Below, one piece after another: positions 6,844 to 15,509 of a stretch of DNA of 35,018 nucleotides. Each line of letters starts with the position of its first letter. Positions within the stretch are counted from its first letter, which is position 1. A program made the translations under genes and the position numbers. The DNA is from Rhodobacter sp. GTDB lineage: Bacteria; Pseudomonadota; Alphaproteobacteria; Rhodobacterales; Rhodobacteraceae. The stretch covers positions 3,004-38,021 of the forward strand of contig DPZQ01000102.1 in NCBI GenBank assembly GCA_003536295.1, read 5' to 3'. Below the pieces are notes generated by a model, which was not told where the DNA came from, did no database searches, and saw nothing but the letters and a program-made list of their open reading frames with translations.

Positions 6844-8000
6844 TGACCATGTCTTTGCCCTTGGCTGGCCTAAAGGTCGTTGAGTTGGCACGCATTCTTG
6901 CAGGGCCTTGGGCAGGACAAACCTTGGCTGATTTGGGGGCCGAGGTAATTAAGGTCGAATCCCCCCAAGGCGATGACACGAGACAATGGGGCCCCCCCTT
7001 CATTGCTCAGCAAGACACTCACTCCGCCGCCTATTTTCATGCGACCAATAGGGGCAAAAAGTCGGTGGTGATTGATTTTAGCCAAGCCGAAGGTCAGGCT
7101 CAATTGCGTACCATGCTGGCTGATGCCGATGTGTTGATTGAAAACTTCAAAGTCGGAGGCCTGGCTAAATATGGTCTTGATTATGCCAGCTTGGCACAAG
7201 CCTTCCCTAAGCTAATCTATTGTTCCATTACGGGTTTTGGTCAAACTGGTCCTTATGCGCACCGAGCAGGCTATGATTTTGTCATTCAAGGCATGGCTGG
7301 ACTGATGAGCATCACAGGCGCGCCTGACGGGCAACCCCAAAAAGTTGGGGTTGCCGTGACAGACATTTTAACAGGCGTTTATGCCAGCACGGCAATTTTG
7401 GCCGCGGTGGTGCAGCGCGGGTTGACGGGACACGGACAACAGATTGATATGGCTTTGATGGATGTCTGTGTGGGGGTCTTGGCTAATCAGGCGATGAATT
7501 ATTTGGCTACGGGTACAGCGCCTACAAAAATGGGCAATGCCCACCCCAATTTGGCTCCTTATGCGGTTTTTGATTGCGCTGATGGTTGGATCATCATTGC
7601 TTCGGGAAATAATGTGCAGTTCCAGCGCCTTTGCGCGCTTTTGGGCCGCCCAGAATTGGGTCAAGGCGCGGCCTATCTGACCAATGCCGATCGAGTTAAG
7701 AATCGCGATGATTTGACCCGTGATCTGACAGCTTTAACGGTTCAAATCTCAAAGGCTGAGCTCTTGGCTGCGTGTGAAGCGGCAGGGGTTCCGGCAGGTC
7801 CAATCAATGCGATTGATGAGGTTTTCGCTGACCCTCAGGTCATCCACCGCAAAATGCACATCAACCCAGACGGCATGCCAGGCGTGCGCACACCGATCAG
7901 CTTTATGGGCTTGCCAACGATCGTCGGTAAAAGCGCGCCATTATTGGGAGCAGATCAGGCGCTACTATCAGCACCGATCGCGCAAAAAAATGACCTATAG
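6843..8000 (+). CDS. Class III CoA-transferase (CaiB/BaiF family)
   Basis: This 385-residue enzyme moves CoA between carboxylic acids through an aspartyl-CoA anhydride. The N-terminal block LAGPWAGQTLADLGAEVIKVE is the family hallmark (positions 19-39, shown here in part as LADLGAEVIKVE). The catalytic aspartate is Asp174 in VAVTDILTGVYA, after YDFVIQGMAGLM. The substrate cannot be read from sequence; succinyl-, formyl- and carnitine-CoA users share these motifs. It starts on the last base of the dsbA-like gene's stop codon and overlaps waaA by 11 bases, so it is embedded in the same operon although no functional link with lipid A synthesis is obvious. ATG 6849 is an alternative start. Confidence 0.9.
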   Translation: MTMSLPLAGLKVVELARILAGPWAGQTLADLGAEVIKVESPQGDDTRQWGPPFIAQQDTHSAAYFHATNRGKKSVVIDFSQAEGQAQLRTMLADADVLIENFKVGGLAKYGLDYASLAQAFPKLIYCSITGFGQTGPYAHRAGYDFVIQGMAGLMSITGAPDGQPQKVGVAVTDILTGVYASTAILAAVVQRGLTGHGQQIDMALMDVCVGVLANQAMNYLATGTAPTKMGNAHPNLAPYAVFDCADGWIIIASGNNVQFQRLCALLGRPELGQGAAYLTNADRVKNRDDLTRDLTALTVQISKAELLAACEAAGVPAGPINAIDEVFADPQVIHRKMHINPDGMPGVRTPISFMGLPTIVGKSAPLLGADQALLSAPIAQKNDL

Positions 8001-9204
8001 GTTTGGGCTACGTCTTTTAAACCTGCTGACCCCATCACCCGCACCCCAAGCGGGCCCCATACCCTTTATCCCTCGCCCCAGCGGCAAATTGATTTTGCTG
8101 AATGTTTCAGACCCTGTTGCCATGCAAAGTCTTTTAGCTTTGGTGCCGCGTTTGATCGAAGAACTAGGGGCTTCGGTCCTGATCACCTCGCAAAGCGCAG
8201 GGCCTTTTTCGTGTTCCGATATAGCCTTGATCGAGGCCATTTTTGTTCCAGGGCCCCGCGATTCGCCCTTGGAGGTGGTAGCTTTTCTGGATCATTTCCA
8301 TCCTGACGCTATTTTGAATATCGGCGACCAACTGCCCCCCATATTGATAGACACTGCAGCCAATCGCACCATTCCGCTTTTCCTCCTTGAGGCAAAGGCT
8401 CCGCGTTTGCTGAATTCGGGGTTTGACTGGTGGCCAGGCTTGATGCGGGGACTTTTGGCGCGGTTTCGCACCATAGTGGCGTTGGATGGTGGTGCCCTTT
8501 TAAGTATACGCCAAGCGGGAGGTCGTGGGGATTCGGTGCAAGCCCTAGGCCGAATGGAAGAGGCGAGTCCGATCTTGCCATATGATGAAAAAAGGCGCCA
8601 AAATCTCGCTAAAATTTTGAATACCCGCCCGATTTGGTTGGCTGCTGACATAGAGAGTAGCGAAGAGGCAGCAGTGATCAGCGCCCATGCAAATGCCCTA
8701 TCTGTGGCGCACCGATTGCTTTTGATCATCGTGCCGCGCGAGGCTGCTCGCGTACCAGCGCTTGAGGCGCTGATACTAAGTCAAAAAAATTGGGGCGTCG
8801 GACTTGAGGCGCGTAATGAGTTACCCAACCAAGAAATTGAAGTTTTGATCGCAGGCCCCGAAGCTTATGGACTTTGGTACCGGCTATCACCCATCACTTT
8901 TTTGGGGGGCAGTCTTTATGGTGAGGGGTGTGCTCGAAACCCCTTTGAGGCGGCGGCCATGGGTTCAGCGCTGATGCACGGGCCAAGGCCAGGTGCCTTT
9001 GGCACCTATCTAGGCCGATTGGGAGCCGCGCGCGCCGCAGTAGCGGTCAGCACAGGCCAAGATTTGCACGAAGCTTTGACTGATCTCTTGTCGCCTGACC
9101 GCGCGGCCCTGCACGCCCAAGCTGCGTGGGCTGTTGCCTCGAACGGCGTTGACGTAACTGACCAAGTGGTTGAAATGGTACGCAGCGCTATAGGAGAGGC
9201 CTGA
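7990..9204 (+). CDS. waaA: 3-deoxy-D-manno-octulosonic acid (Kdo) transferase, divergent
   Basis: This 404-residue protein resembles WaaA/KdtA, which adds Kdo to the lipid A precursor at the cytoplasmic face of the inner membrane. An N-terminal glycosyltransferase domain contains LVPRLIEELGASVLITSQSA (opening strand and helix) and PLFLLEAKAP, where standard enzymes have an E-N/A-S type motif. The C-terminal GT-B domain carries FLGGSLYGEGCARNPFEAAA, corresponding to the usual GGSL..GGQNPLEAA block. The sequence is more divergent than enterobacterial WaaA, as is common in Rhodobacterales. It starts within the CoA-transferase gene (ATG 7990) and its stop overlaps the lpxK start, and the lpxK partnership supports the call. 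Confidence 0.8.
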   Translation: MTYRFGLRLLNLLTPSPAPQAGPIPFIPRPSGKLILLNVSDPVAMQSLLALVPRLIEELGASVLITSQSAGPFSCSDIALIEAIFVPGPRDSPLEVVAFLDHFHPDAILNIGDQLPPILIDTAANRTIPLFLLEAKAPRLLNSGFDWWPGLMRGLLARFRTIVALDGGALLSIRQAGGRGDSVQALGRMEEASPILPYDEKRRQNLAKILNTRPIWLAADIESSEEAAVISAHANALSVAHRLLLIIVPREAARVPALEALILSQKNWGVGLEARNELPNQEIEVLIAGPEAYGLWYRLSPITFLGGSLYGEGCARNPFEAAAMGSALMHGPRPGAFGTYLGRLGAARAAVAVSTGQDLHEALTDLLSPDRAALHAQAAWAVASNGVDVTDQVVEMVRSAIGEA

Positions 9205-10166
9205 TGCAAGCCCCTAAGTTTTGGTATCAAAAAGCAGCTCTTGCGGCATGGGCCTTGTCACCCTTGGGGTGGATCTATGGTTGCACCACCGCGGCACGGG
9301 TGAAAAAGCGGGGCCTGCACGCCCAAGTGCCGGTGATTTGTGTTGGTAATCTAAATATCGGCGGCACGGGCAAAACCCCATTTGTTTCCGACCTTGCGCA
9401 AAGATTGTTGGGGGCACAGATCGTCTCGCGCGGATATGGGGGTCGCGTAACAGGACCTGTTCTGGTTGATTTGACGCGTCATACGGCTGCGGATGTTGGT
9501 GATGAGCCTTTGCTTTTGGCAGCATTTGCACCCACATGGGTGGCCAAAAACCGTGCCGCAGCCGTCGAAGCGGCCCAAGCGAGTGGAGCGCGAGTGATTC
9601 TTATGGATGATGGGTTTCAAAATGCGACCGTCTCAAAAGACCTGTCCATTTTGGTGGTGGATGCCAAACGTGGCTTTGGAAATGGATTCTGTTTGCCAGC
9701 GGGCCCTTTGCGCGAACCTATCAGTGCAGGGTTAAAACGCGCTGATCTTTTGGTGCTGATAGGCACCCCTCTTGACGGGGCGACGTTCTTGCAGCGCTAT
9801 GAAATCACGATCCCTTATGTGCAAGCCAACTTGCAACCCTTAGCTACTGGCATGACATGGCAGGGCGCACGTGTGATGGCCTTTGCGGGCATTGGTCACC
9901 CTGAAAAATTTTTTACCAGCCTCAGGGATGTGGGTGCAAATATTATAGATAGCCAGGCGCTTGATGACCATCAGCCTCTGACCGAAAGCCTAATGGTGCG
10001 GCTTTCTGCGCGTGCCAAAGCGGCTTCTGCGCAGCTCGTGACTACGGAAAAAGACGCAGTCCGTTTGCCAAAATCATGGCAAGGCCAAGTGTTAACTTTA
10101 CCCGTTCGTTTGCAGTTTTTGGACGAAGAACCCCTTTCAAAAGTGCTGCAGCGGCTATCCCTCTAA
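9204..10166 (+). CDS. lpxK: Tetraacyldisaccharide 4'-kinase
   Basis: This 320-residue kinase phosphorylates the 4' position of the lipid A disaccharide at the inner membrane. A hydrophobic N-terminal stretch (residues 10-30) precedes the P-loop GGTGKTP (Gly53-Pro59), which follows the typical VPVICVGNLNIG segment. Further family blocks are SRGYGG, DVGDEPLLLA, MDDGFQN and the LPAGPLREP motif, all in normal order. A C-terminal TTEKDAVRLP block is also present. The length is typical. The ATG overlaps the waaA stop codon, so translation is probably coupled. No terminator is evident before the next gene 165 bases downstream. Confidence 0.95.
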   Translation: MQAPKFWYQKAALAAWALSPLGWIYGCTTAARVKKRGLHAQVPVICVGNLNIGGTGKTPFVSDLAQRLLGAQIVSRGYGGRVTGPVLVDLTRHTAADVGDEPLLLAAFAPTWVAKNRAAAVEAAQASGARVILMDDGFQNATVSKDLSILVVDAKRGFGNGFCLPAGPLREPISAGLKRADLLVLIGTPLDGATFLQRYEITIPYVQANLQPLATGMTWQGARVMAFAGIGHPEKFFTSLRDVGANIIDSQALDDHQPLTESLMVRLSARAKAASAQLVTTEKDAVRLPKSWQGQVLTLPVRLQFLDEEPLSKVLQRLSL

Positions 10167-10240
10167 GGGTTTTTGCGCTGGGAGCTATACATTCCGATTG
10201 AAACAGTCTAGAAGCCGGCTCACGGCCCGAGGATTCCGGG

Positions 10241-10297
10241 GCAAACGGCAGGGAGGCTGTTTTGCGATTGGGGAATAGGTGCCGTTTTTTAGGCACC
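10241..10297 (+). promoter_or_regulatory. Structured leader of the DEAD-box helicase gene
   Basis: The 164 bases before the helicase ATG fold locally. GCAAA (10241-10245) and CAG (10249-10251) pair with CTG (10257-10259) and TTTGC (10261-10265), and GGTGCC (10278-10283) pairs with GGCACC (10292-10297) over a T-rich loop. Long structured leaders are known for cold-inducible helicase mRNAs; that role here is inference. No convincing promoter was found. Confidence 0.35.
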
Positions 10298-10330
10298 ATG
10301 GGCATTAAACCGCCCCGATCAGGAAAAAAT

Positions 10331-12667
10331 ATGACAAAAATTTTGATAGCCGCGCCCTTGGCAGCGGCCCTTGTGGCCAAGGGTTATGAAACCTTAACGC
10401 CTGTACAAGATGCCGTTTTGGCAGAAGGTGTTTCGGGACGAGATCTTTTGGTTTCAGCGCAAACGGGCTCGGGCAAGACTGTTGCATTTGGGATGGCCAT
10501 AGCGGATGAGCTTTTACGTGGCGCGGATAAGCTTTTATATGCTGACACTCCTATGGCTCTTTGTATTGCTCCTACGCGCGAATTGGCTTTGCAAGTAGCA
10601 CGCGAACTTGACTGGCTTTATGCTAACACGGGGGCAAAAATCGCTACCTGTGTGGGTGGGATGGATTATCGCACCGAAAAACGTGCACTTGAGCGTGGCG
10701 CGCATATTGTTGTGGGCACTCCAGGTCGTTTGCGCGACCATATCGAGCGGCGCTCGCTTGATCTGTCGGGTTTGCGCGCTTGTGTCTTGGACGAAGCCGA
10801 TGAGATGCTAGATCTTGGCTTTCGCGAAGATTTGGAATTCATCTTGGAAAAGGCCCCCGAAGACCGCCGCACCTTGATGTTTTCGGCCACCGTCCCAAAA
10901 GCGATTGCCGAGCTTGCAAAAAACTTTCAAACTAACGCGTTGCGTTTGCAAACAGCGGGAGACGCGAAACAGCATGTCGATATTGAATATCGTGCCTTGA
11001 ACGTTTCGGCGCGTGACCGTGAACATGCGATCTTTAATCTGTTGCGCTTTTACGAAGCGCGCACTGCGATTGTTTTTTGTAAAACCCGCGTTGCGGTGAA
11101 CCATCTTTTGGCCCGTATGGGCAACCGTGGTTTTCAAGTCGTGGCCCTATCGGGTGAGCTAAGCCAGCAAGAGCGAACACATGCGTTGCAAGCGTTGCGC
11201 GATGGCCGTGCGCGCGTTTGTATTGCCACTGACGTTGCTGCGCGTGGTATTGATTTACCCGGACTTGATCTGGTGATACATGCGGATCTTCCGTCAAATT
11301 CGGAAACGCTGTTGCACCGCTCGGGCCGTACGGGTCGGGCGGGCTCAAAGGGCGTGTCTGCTTTGATCGTGACGCAGCCTGAATTCCGTAAAGCGCAACG
11401 CTTGTTGCAAGGCGCGAAGGTTGTGGCTGAGTGGGCTAAAGCCCCCTCAGCAGAAGAAGTTTCCGCTAAAGATGATATGCGTTTACTTGAGCACCCGTGC
11501 CTTGTGCAGCCTGTTGGCGAAGATGCTGATATTGCTGCGATCATTCTTGAGCGTTTCGGCCCTGAACAAGCGGCTGCAGCCTTTGTCCGCCTTTGGCGCG
11601 AAGGGCGCTCTGCCCCAGAAGAGTTGCAAGATGTGTCAAGTTCTGCTGCGCCCGCCCCGCGTGAGCGCGCTGAGTTTGGCGATTCCGTTTGGTATAGCAT
11701 TTCGGTTGGCCGTGCAGGCCGAGCGGAAGCGCGGTGGCTTTTGCCGAAAATCTGTGATGCGGGCGATATTACCAAAAATGAAATTGGTGCGATCCGCGTA
11801 CAAGAAGAGCAAACCTTTGTTCAAATTGGCATGGCCGTGGCCTCTAAATTTGGTGATGGTTTAGATTTGGAAGAGGGCGTGACCATGTTGCGCCTTGCAG
11901 GCGAGCCAACGATGGATCGCCCAGAACGTAGTCCTGGAAAATCCTTTAGCAAAGGCGCCCCGCGCGCGCCACGTGAAGATCGACCCGCTTATCGTGACGA
12001 CAAGCCTGCCTATAAAGAAGCGCCTGCCCGTACAGCTCGCCCCACTTACCGCGACGACAAGCCTGCTTTTAAAGACGCCCCGGCCCGTGCAGCTCGCGCC
12101 GAGCGTTCAGAAAAGCCAGCCTACACGCCCAAGCCATCGCGTTTTGTTGACGAAGACGCCCCATCATCGCCACCCCGAAAAGCGTATGACCCGTCGCAAG
12201 ACGGTGTAGTGCAATCTTACGGCGCGCGCGATGACGCCCCGCGCAAACCTTATGCTAAACGCGATGGCGCATCGAAGCCCTACGCCAAACGCGATGGCAC
12301 AGCGAAGCCATATGCTAATCGTGACGAAACTACTGCCAAGCCCTATGCAAAAAAGCCCTTTGTAAAACGCTCGGAAGGTGCTGAACCTTTTGCAAGCCGT
12401 GACGGAGCTGACAAAAAGCCACGTTGGGTAGGAGCAGACAAAGCCGCGCCAAAATCGGTGGGCTTTAAATCGCATGGTGGAGCCGCGGATCGTCCAGCGC
12501 GCTCCGCTGGGTTTAAGACCCACGGTGCTGAGGGCCGCCCTGCAGGAGGTAAATATGAGGGCAAGCCGGCAGGGGCTAAACCGTATGTTAAAGCGGCTGG
12601 GCCAAAATCTAAGCCTGCGGCCACCGACACCTCAAAACGCTTTACTCCGCCGCGCAAAGCGAAATAA
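10331..12667 (+). CDS. DEAD-box ATP-dependent RNA helicase with long basic tail
   Basis: This 778-residue helicase has all core motifs: a Q motif (GYETLTPVQ), motif I AQTGSGKT (residues 43-50), PTRELA, TPGRL, DEAD (154-157), SAT (185-187), VFCKT, ATDVAARGID and HRSGRTGRAG. A DbpA-type RNA-binding domain (VWYSISVGRAGRAEARWLLP to KFGDGL, about 455-520) follows. The last 250 residues are a low-complexity Lys/Arg/Ala/Pro tail with internal repeats. The set resembles DeaD/CsdA-type helicases acting in ribosome assembly and cold adaptation. ATG 10331 is preceded by AGGAAA; longer frames lack support. It stands alone, with a terminator after it. Confidence 0.92.
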   Translation: MTKILIAAPLAAALVAKGYETLTPVQDAVLAEGVSGRDLLVSAQTGSGKTVAFGMAIADELLRGADKLLYADTPMALCIAPTRELALQVARELDWLYANTGAKIATCVGGMDYRTEKRALERGAHIVVGTPGRLRDHIERRSLDLSGLRACVLDEADEMLDLGFREDLEFILEKAPEDRRTLMFSATVPKAIAELAKNFQTNALRLQTAGDAKQHVDIEYRALNVSARDREHAIFNLLRFYEARTAIVFCKTRVAVNHLLARMGNRGFQVVALSGELSQQERTHALQALRDGRARVCIATDVAARGIDLPGLDLVIHADLPSNSETLLHRSGRTGRAGSKGVSALIVTQPEFRKAQRLLQGAKVVAEWAKAPSAEEVSAKDDMRLLEHPCLVQPVGEDADIAAIILERFGPEQAAAAFVRLWREGRSAPEELQDVSSSAAPAPRERAEFGDSVWYSISVGRAGRAEARWLLPKICDAGDITKNEIGAIRVQEEQTFVQIGMAVASKFGDGLDLEEGVTMLRLAGEPTMDRPERSPGKSFSKGAPRAPREDRPAYRDDKPAYKEAPARTARPTYRDDKPAFKDAPARAARAERSEKPAYTPKPSRFVDEDAPSSPPRKAYDPSQDGVVQSYGARDDAPRKPYAKRDGASKPYAKRDGTAKPYANRDETTAKPYAKKPFVKRSEGAEPFASRDGADKKPRWVGADKAAPKSVGFKSHGGAADRPARSAGFKTHGAEGRPAGGKYEGKPAGAKPYVKAAGPKSKPAATDTSKRFTPPRKAK
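11990..12103 (+). repeat. 57-bp coding repeat, two copies, in the helicase tail
   Basis: Two adjacent 19-codon units begin with YRDDKPAYKEAPARTARP and YRDDKPAFKDAPARAARA, at 11990 and 12047. They are similar at both protein and DNA level, suggesting duplication inside the disordered tail. Confidence 0.7.
12245..12358 (+). repeat. 30-bp coding repeats (KPYAKRDG) in the helicase tail
   Basis: Units starting at 12245, 12275 and 12305 encode KPYAKRDG, KPYAKRDG and KPYANRDE with a 30-base period, followed by a shifted KPYAKK copy. The repeats produce a positively charged, probably disordered RNA-contacting tail. Confidence 0.7.
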
Positions 12668-12672
12668 TCAAG

Positions 12673-12697
12673 GTCGCCCTTCGGGGCGGCTTTTTTT
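12673..12697 (+). terminator. Intrinsic terminator of the helicase gene
   Basis: GTCGCCC, loop TTCG and GGGCGGC form a 7-bp GC-rich stem with one G-T wobble (12673-12690), followed by seven T residues (12691-12697). The convergent regulator gene ends three bases later. Confidence 0.88.
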
Positions 12698-12699
12698 CT

Positions 12700-14085
12700 T
12701 TAGGGCTTTACGCCCCACGCGGCACATTTTCGTTCTATTGTTTTCCGCGAAATACCCAAAAGACGCGCCGCCTCGGCGCGGTTGCCGAGGGTTAGGGCCA
12801 AGACATCTTGGATGTGGAACCGCTCAACCTGGTCAAGTGCATGGTTTTTTATAAGGGATTTTTTTCCCTGTGTGCCACCGTCAAACGGGGTGTCAAACTG
12901 CTGATTCAGAAGTGCTTTTTTCACGGTATTTTTTAATTCTCGCACATTTCCGGGCCAAGAATATTGTGCCATCAAGTTGGCGCCTTTCTCGGAAATTTCC
13001 AACGCAGGCATTTTCGCATCGTATGCAAATTGGGCCATGAAGCTTTCTGCCAATTGACGAATGTCGCCAACACGTTCGGACAATCTTGGCATCGTTAGGC
13101 TTAAGGCCGATATGCGGTGATAAAAATCAGGCTCAAGGGTAGCTGTAGAAAGGGTGGCGTTTGCTGCGGCGATGAACCTGACCGAGATTGTGCGGGTTTG
13201 AGGTGATCCTACGGGGCGAATAACTTGTTCTTCAATGGCTTTTAGTAAAACGCCTTGGACCTGAGGGGCAAGATCGTTTACGCGGTTTAGGCACAGCACT
13301 CCCTTATTAGCCCGCATGATTAGGCCGTCTTTGATGCTTCCATCAGCGGCTACAAAGCCGAAGAGCTCGGCTGCTGCAGTTTCGGGGTTAAGGCTGGCGC
13401 AGGCAACACTTATAAAGGGCCCGGTGGCACGTTCGCTGAGTGCATGAAGCATTCTGGCGGCGCTCTCTTTTCCGGTTCCGGTTTCGCCCGTGATTAGAAG
13501 TGCGTCGTCTTGCTTGGCGAGTAGTTCGATTTTATCTCGCAAGGCTCGCATTACGCTGGAGTTGCCCAGAAGCCCAGTTTTCGCAGCAGCTTGTGATAAG
13601 GGTATATATTTGTGTGGGGCAAGGGGGCGAAGGTGTAATTTGCTGAACTGCTCAAGTGATTTTAAGGTGCGTTCAACATTAAGCGGTTTTTTTAAAACAT
13701 CACGCACGCCAGCCTGCATGGCATAGATAGCAGTATCAAGATCGAATGAACGCGTCATTACAATAGCATCTGACACAAGACCCTGACCGCGCCAGGACAT
13801 CAGCCATTCCAAACCAGACATGTCAGGTAAAATGTTTTCAATTATTATTAGGTCAAAAGCCTGCCCTTTAAGCTTTTCCTCGGCAATTTCAGTTGTTTTG
13901 GCCCATTCCACATGTTTGCAATTAAGCGAAATCATGCGTGTAAGCTTACGTACTGTCGTTTCGTCATAGTCAATGATTAAAACAGAATTGATCAAAAAAC
14001 TGCCGGCTTTTAGCGGAGACTTTAGGTTCTTTACCGGTATATTTGTTCCGCTATTTTTTGCGCCCGTCGTGCTTGCACCATTCAA
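12700..14085 (-). CDS. NtrC-like regulator with degenerate receiver and ATPase
   Basis: This 461-residue protein has the three-domain plan of an NtrC-family enhancer-binding protein. In the receiver (about 32-150) the phosphoacceptor Asp is replaced by Glu83 (IIIENILPDMSG) and one acidic-pocket residue by Tyr40, while Thr111 and Lys133 remain. The AAA+ domain (about 172-395) keeps Walker A GETGTGKE (200-207). Its GAFTGA sigma-54 loop is replaced by VAADGSI (245-251), and Walker B reads GVLCLNRV, without the acidic pair. A Fis-type helix-turn-helix (NRAEAARLLGISRKTIERK) closes the protein. It probably acts without phosphorylation, ATP hydrolysis or sigma-54, like Rhodobacter HupR/NtrC only in part. 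The TTG start at 14085 is 14 bases after the 41-residue gene, making it the last gene of the formate dehydrogenase operon. Confidence 0.85.
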   Translation of the reverse strand: MNGASTTGAKNSGTNIPVKNLKSPLKAGSFLINSVLIIDYDETTVRKLTRMISLNCKHVEWAKTTEIAEEKLKGQAFDLIIIENILPDMSGLEWLMSWRGQGLVSDAIVMTRSFDLDTAIYAMQAGVRDVLKKPLNVERTLKSLEQFSKLHLRPLAPHKYIPLSQAAAKTGLLGNSSVMRALRDKIELLAKQDDALLITGETGTGKESAARMLHALSERATGPFISVACASLNPETAAAELFGFVAADGSIKDGLIMRANKGVLCLNRVNDLAPQVQGVLLKAIEEQVIRPVGSPQTRTISVRFIAAANATLSTATLEPDFYHRISALSLTMPRLSERVGDIRQLAESFMAQFAYDAKMPALEISEKGANLMAQYSWPGNVRELKNTVKKALLNQQFDTPFDGGTQGKKSLIKNHALDQVERFHIQDVLALTLGNRAEAARLLGISRKTIERKCAAWGVKP

Positions 14086-14099
14086 GGCGGTGACCTATT

Positions 14100-14225
14100 T
14101 CAATCTAAGCGAACAGAGGGCCCCGCAGCGGCGGCGGCTGTTGTTTGGCCCATTTGTCCAAGCGTAAATTGCGCTGCAAAGGACAGAACTACTATAGCAA
14201 TAAATGCTAGATACATTGTTTTCAT
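14100..14225 (-). CDS. 41-residue single-span membrane or secreted protein
   Basis: A 41-codon frame begins at ATG 14225 with AGAGG 5 bases upstream (14231-14235) and ends in TGA at 14100-14102. The start lies 12 bases past the stop of the gamma-subunit gene. The product begins MKTMYLAFIAIVVLSFAAQF, a one-lysine start and a hydrophobic stretch of about 16 residues, then continues with a Gln/Thr segment, five alanines and a charged end. It could be a one-span membrane protein or a cleaved signal peptide with a tiny mature part. Its place between fdhC and the regulator, with normal spacing on both sides, supports expression. I do not recognise the family; a role as small subunit of the membrane formate dehydrogenase is inference. 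Confidence 0.72.
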   Translation of the reverse strand: MKTMYLAFIAIVVLSFAAQFTLGQMGQTTAAAAAGPSVRLD

Positions 14226-14237
14226 TGTGGCCTCTGA

Positions 14238-15464
14238 TTATTCATTGGGATGGTGGTCAGCTGGCTTGCCAGTCACGTCTGTGTACCAGATGCTGTGATG
14301 CTCTTTGGCCCAGTTTTCATCTACTTCGCCTTCGCCCATTGCTTCAAACGCGCCCTGCATACCAACCGAGCCAATATAGATATGTGCCAACGCAATGGCC
14401 ATAAAGACAAATGCGATGATCGTGTGCCAAACTTGGGCCAGTTGCATTTCAGCATGATGGGTTAACTGCTCGGGCAAAGGATCAACGCCAAGAAGCCAAG
14501 GCAGTCCAAGCGAATTGATATGGGCAAAGCTGCTGGCAAAAAGTTCCAATTTGTATGGGAACAGCAATGACAGTCCTGACACGGAAATAGACAGTCCCAG
14601 AACTACAACCGCCCAAAATATTAGTTTCTGTCCAGCATTAAATTTGCGCGCTGGTGGGTGGACACCCTTTGTAAAAAGACCTCCGCCAACCATTAGCCAC
14701 TTCAGATCGTCCCGGTTTGGGATGTTATGTGCGATCCAGCAGACAGTGATCCAAACCAAGCCAATCATAAATGGCCAAGCGAAATTATTGTGGATCCACT
14801 TTCCGATAGTTGCGTAGCTCGCGTAGAACTCATGCCCAAGCAGAGGAATAAGGGCGACCCGGCCAAATAGTTGTAAAAGCCCTGTCAGACCCAGAATTAC
14901 AAAAGCCCCTGCCATTAGCCAGTGGCCAAAACGCTCAACCGCTTTAAAACGTGTGATTTTTTGTCCAGAAAGCCCAGAATCGATCATGATACGGCCACGA
15001 ACTAAGTAAAAAAGTACCAAAAGCGCTGTTACACCCAACAACGCTGAGCCGCCATATTCACGTAAAGGTCCGGCCCGAAATGCTAGCCAAGCCATACCTG
15101 TGTCTTGAATGATTTCGAGTGATTCGGGTGTGCGTGTCGAAAGCGTCATGTCCGCTGAACCATAGCGCAATGCGCGCCACAGCTCAGGGTCAGAGGCGCC
15201 ACCTAAGGTCCCAAGTTGATTTGTCGTAACGGCGCCAACCGCATCGCTGCCGTCGTTTTGTGAACGAAAACTGCTGTCAACTTTTGCATTGGCTTGACGG
15301 GCCAAAACATCTTCAAGTGTCTGTGCACCGCCTGTAGCACTGCGATCTATCGCGGCTGCGAGCCCGGTGGAGTTATCTTCTTGTGCCAGAACAGGCGACA
15401 CCATGTTCAATAAAAGAAAAACCAATGCGGTTGAAACGGTCTTAGAAATGCTCTTGGCTATCAT
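14238..15464 (-). CDS. fdhC: Formate dehydrogenase gamma subunit, cytochrome b
   Basis: This 408-residue membrane cytochrome b passes electrons from the formate dehydrogenase iron-sulfur subunit to quinone. A signal peptide (MIAKSISKTVSTALVFLLL to VLAQ) is followed by a periplasmic extension of about 100 residues, then a cluster of transmembrane helices. Haem-ligand candidates are His in VERFGHWLMAG, HNNFAWPFM and AQVWHTIIAFVF. The C-terminus ends WYTDVTGKPADHHPNE, a form seen in the FdnI/FdoI/FdhC (TIGR01583) family. I start at ATG 15464 because it opens the signal peptide and has GGGA 6 bases upstream; the frame to 15527 would run into a hairpin. It follows the beta gene after a strong intercistronic hairpin. 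Confidence 0.92.
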   Translation of the reverse strand: MIAKSISKTVSTALVFLLLNMVSPVLAQEDNSTGLAAAIDRSATGGAQTLEDVLARQANAKVDSSFRSQNDGSDAVGAVTTNQLGTLGGASDPELWRALRYGSADMTLSTRTPESLEIIQDTGMAWLAFRAGPLREYGGSALLGVTALLVLFYLVRGRIMIDSGLSGQKITRFKAVERFGHWLMAGAFVILGLTGLLQLFGRVALIPLLGHEFYASYATIGKWIHNNFAWPFMIGLVWITVCWIAHNIPNRDDLKWLMVGGGLFTKGVHPPARKFNAGQKLIFWAVVVLGLSISVSGLSLLFPYKLELFASSFAHINSLGLPWLLGVDPLPEQLTHHAEMQLAQVWHTIIAFVFMAIALAHIYIGSVGMQGAFEAMGEGEVDENWAKEHHSIWYTDVTGKPADHHPNE

Positions 15465-15509
15465 GGTTTGTCCCAGCCCTTGTTGGTTATGCGTGGTGTT
15501 CGTCAGAGC

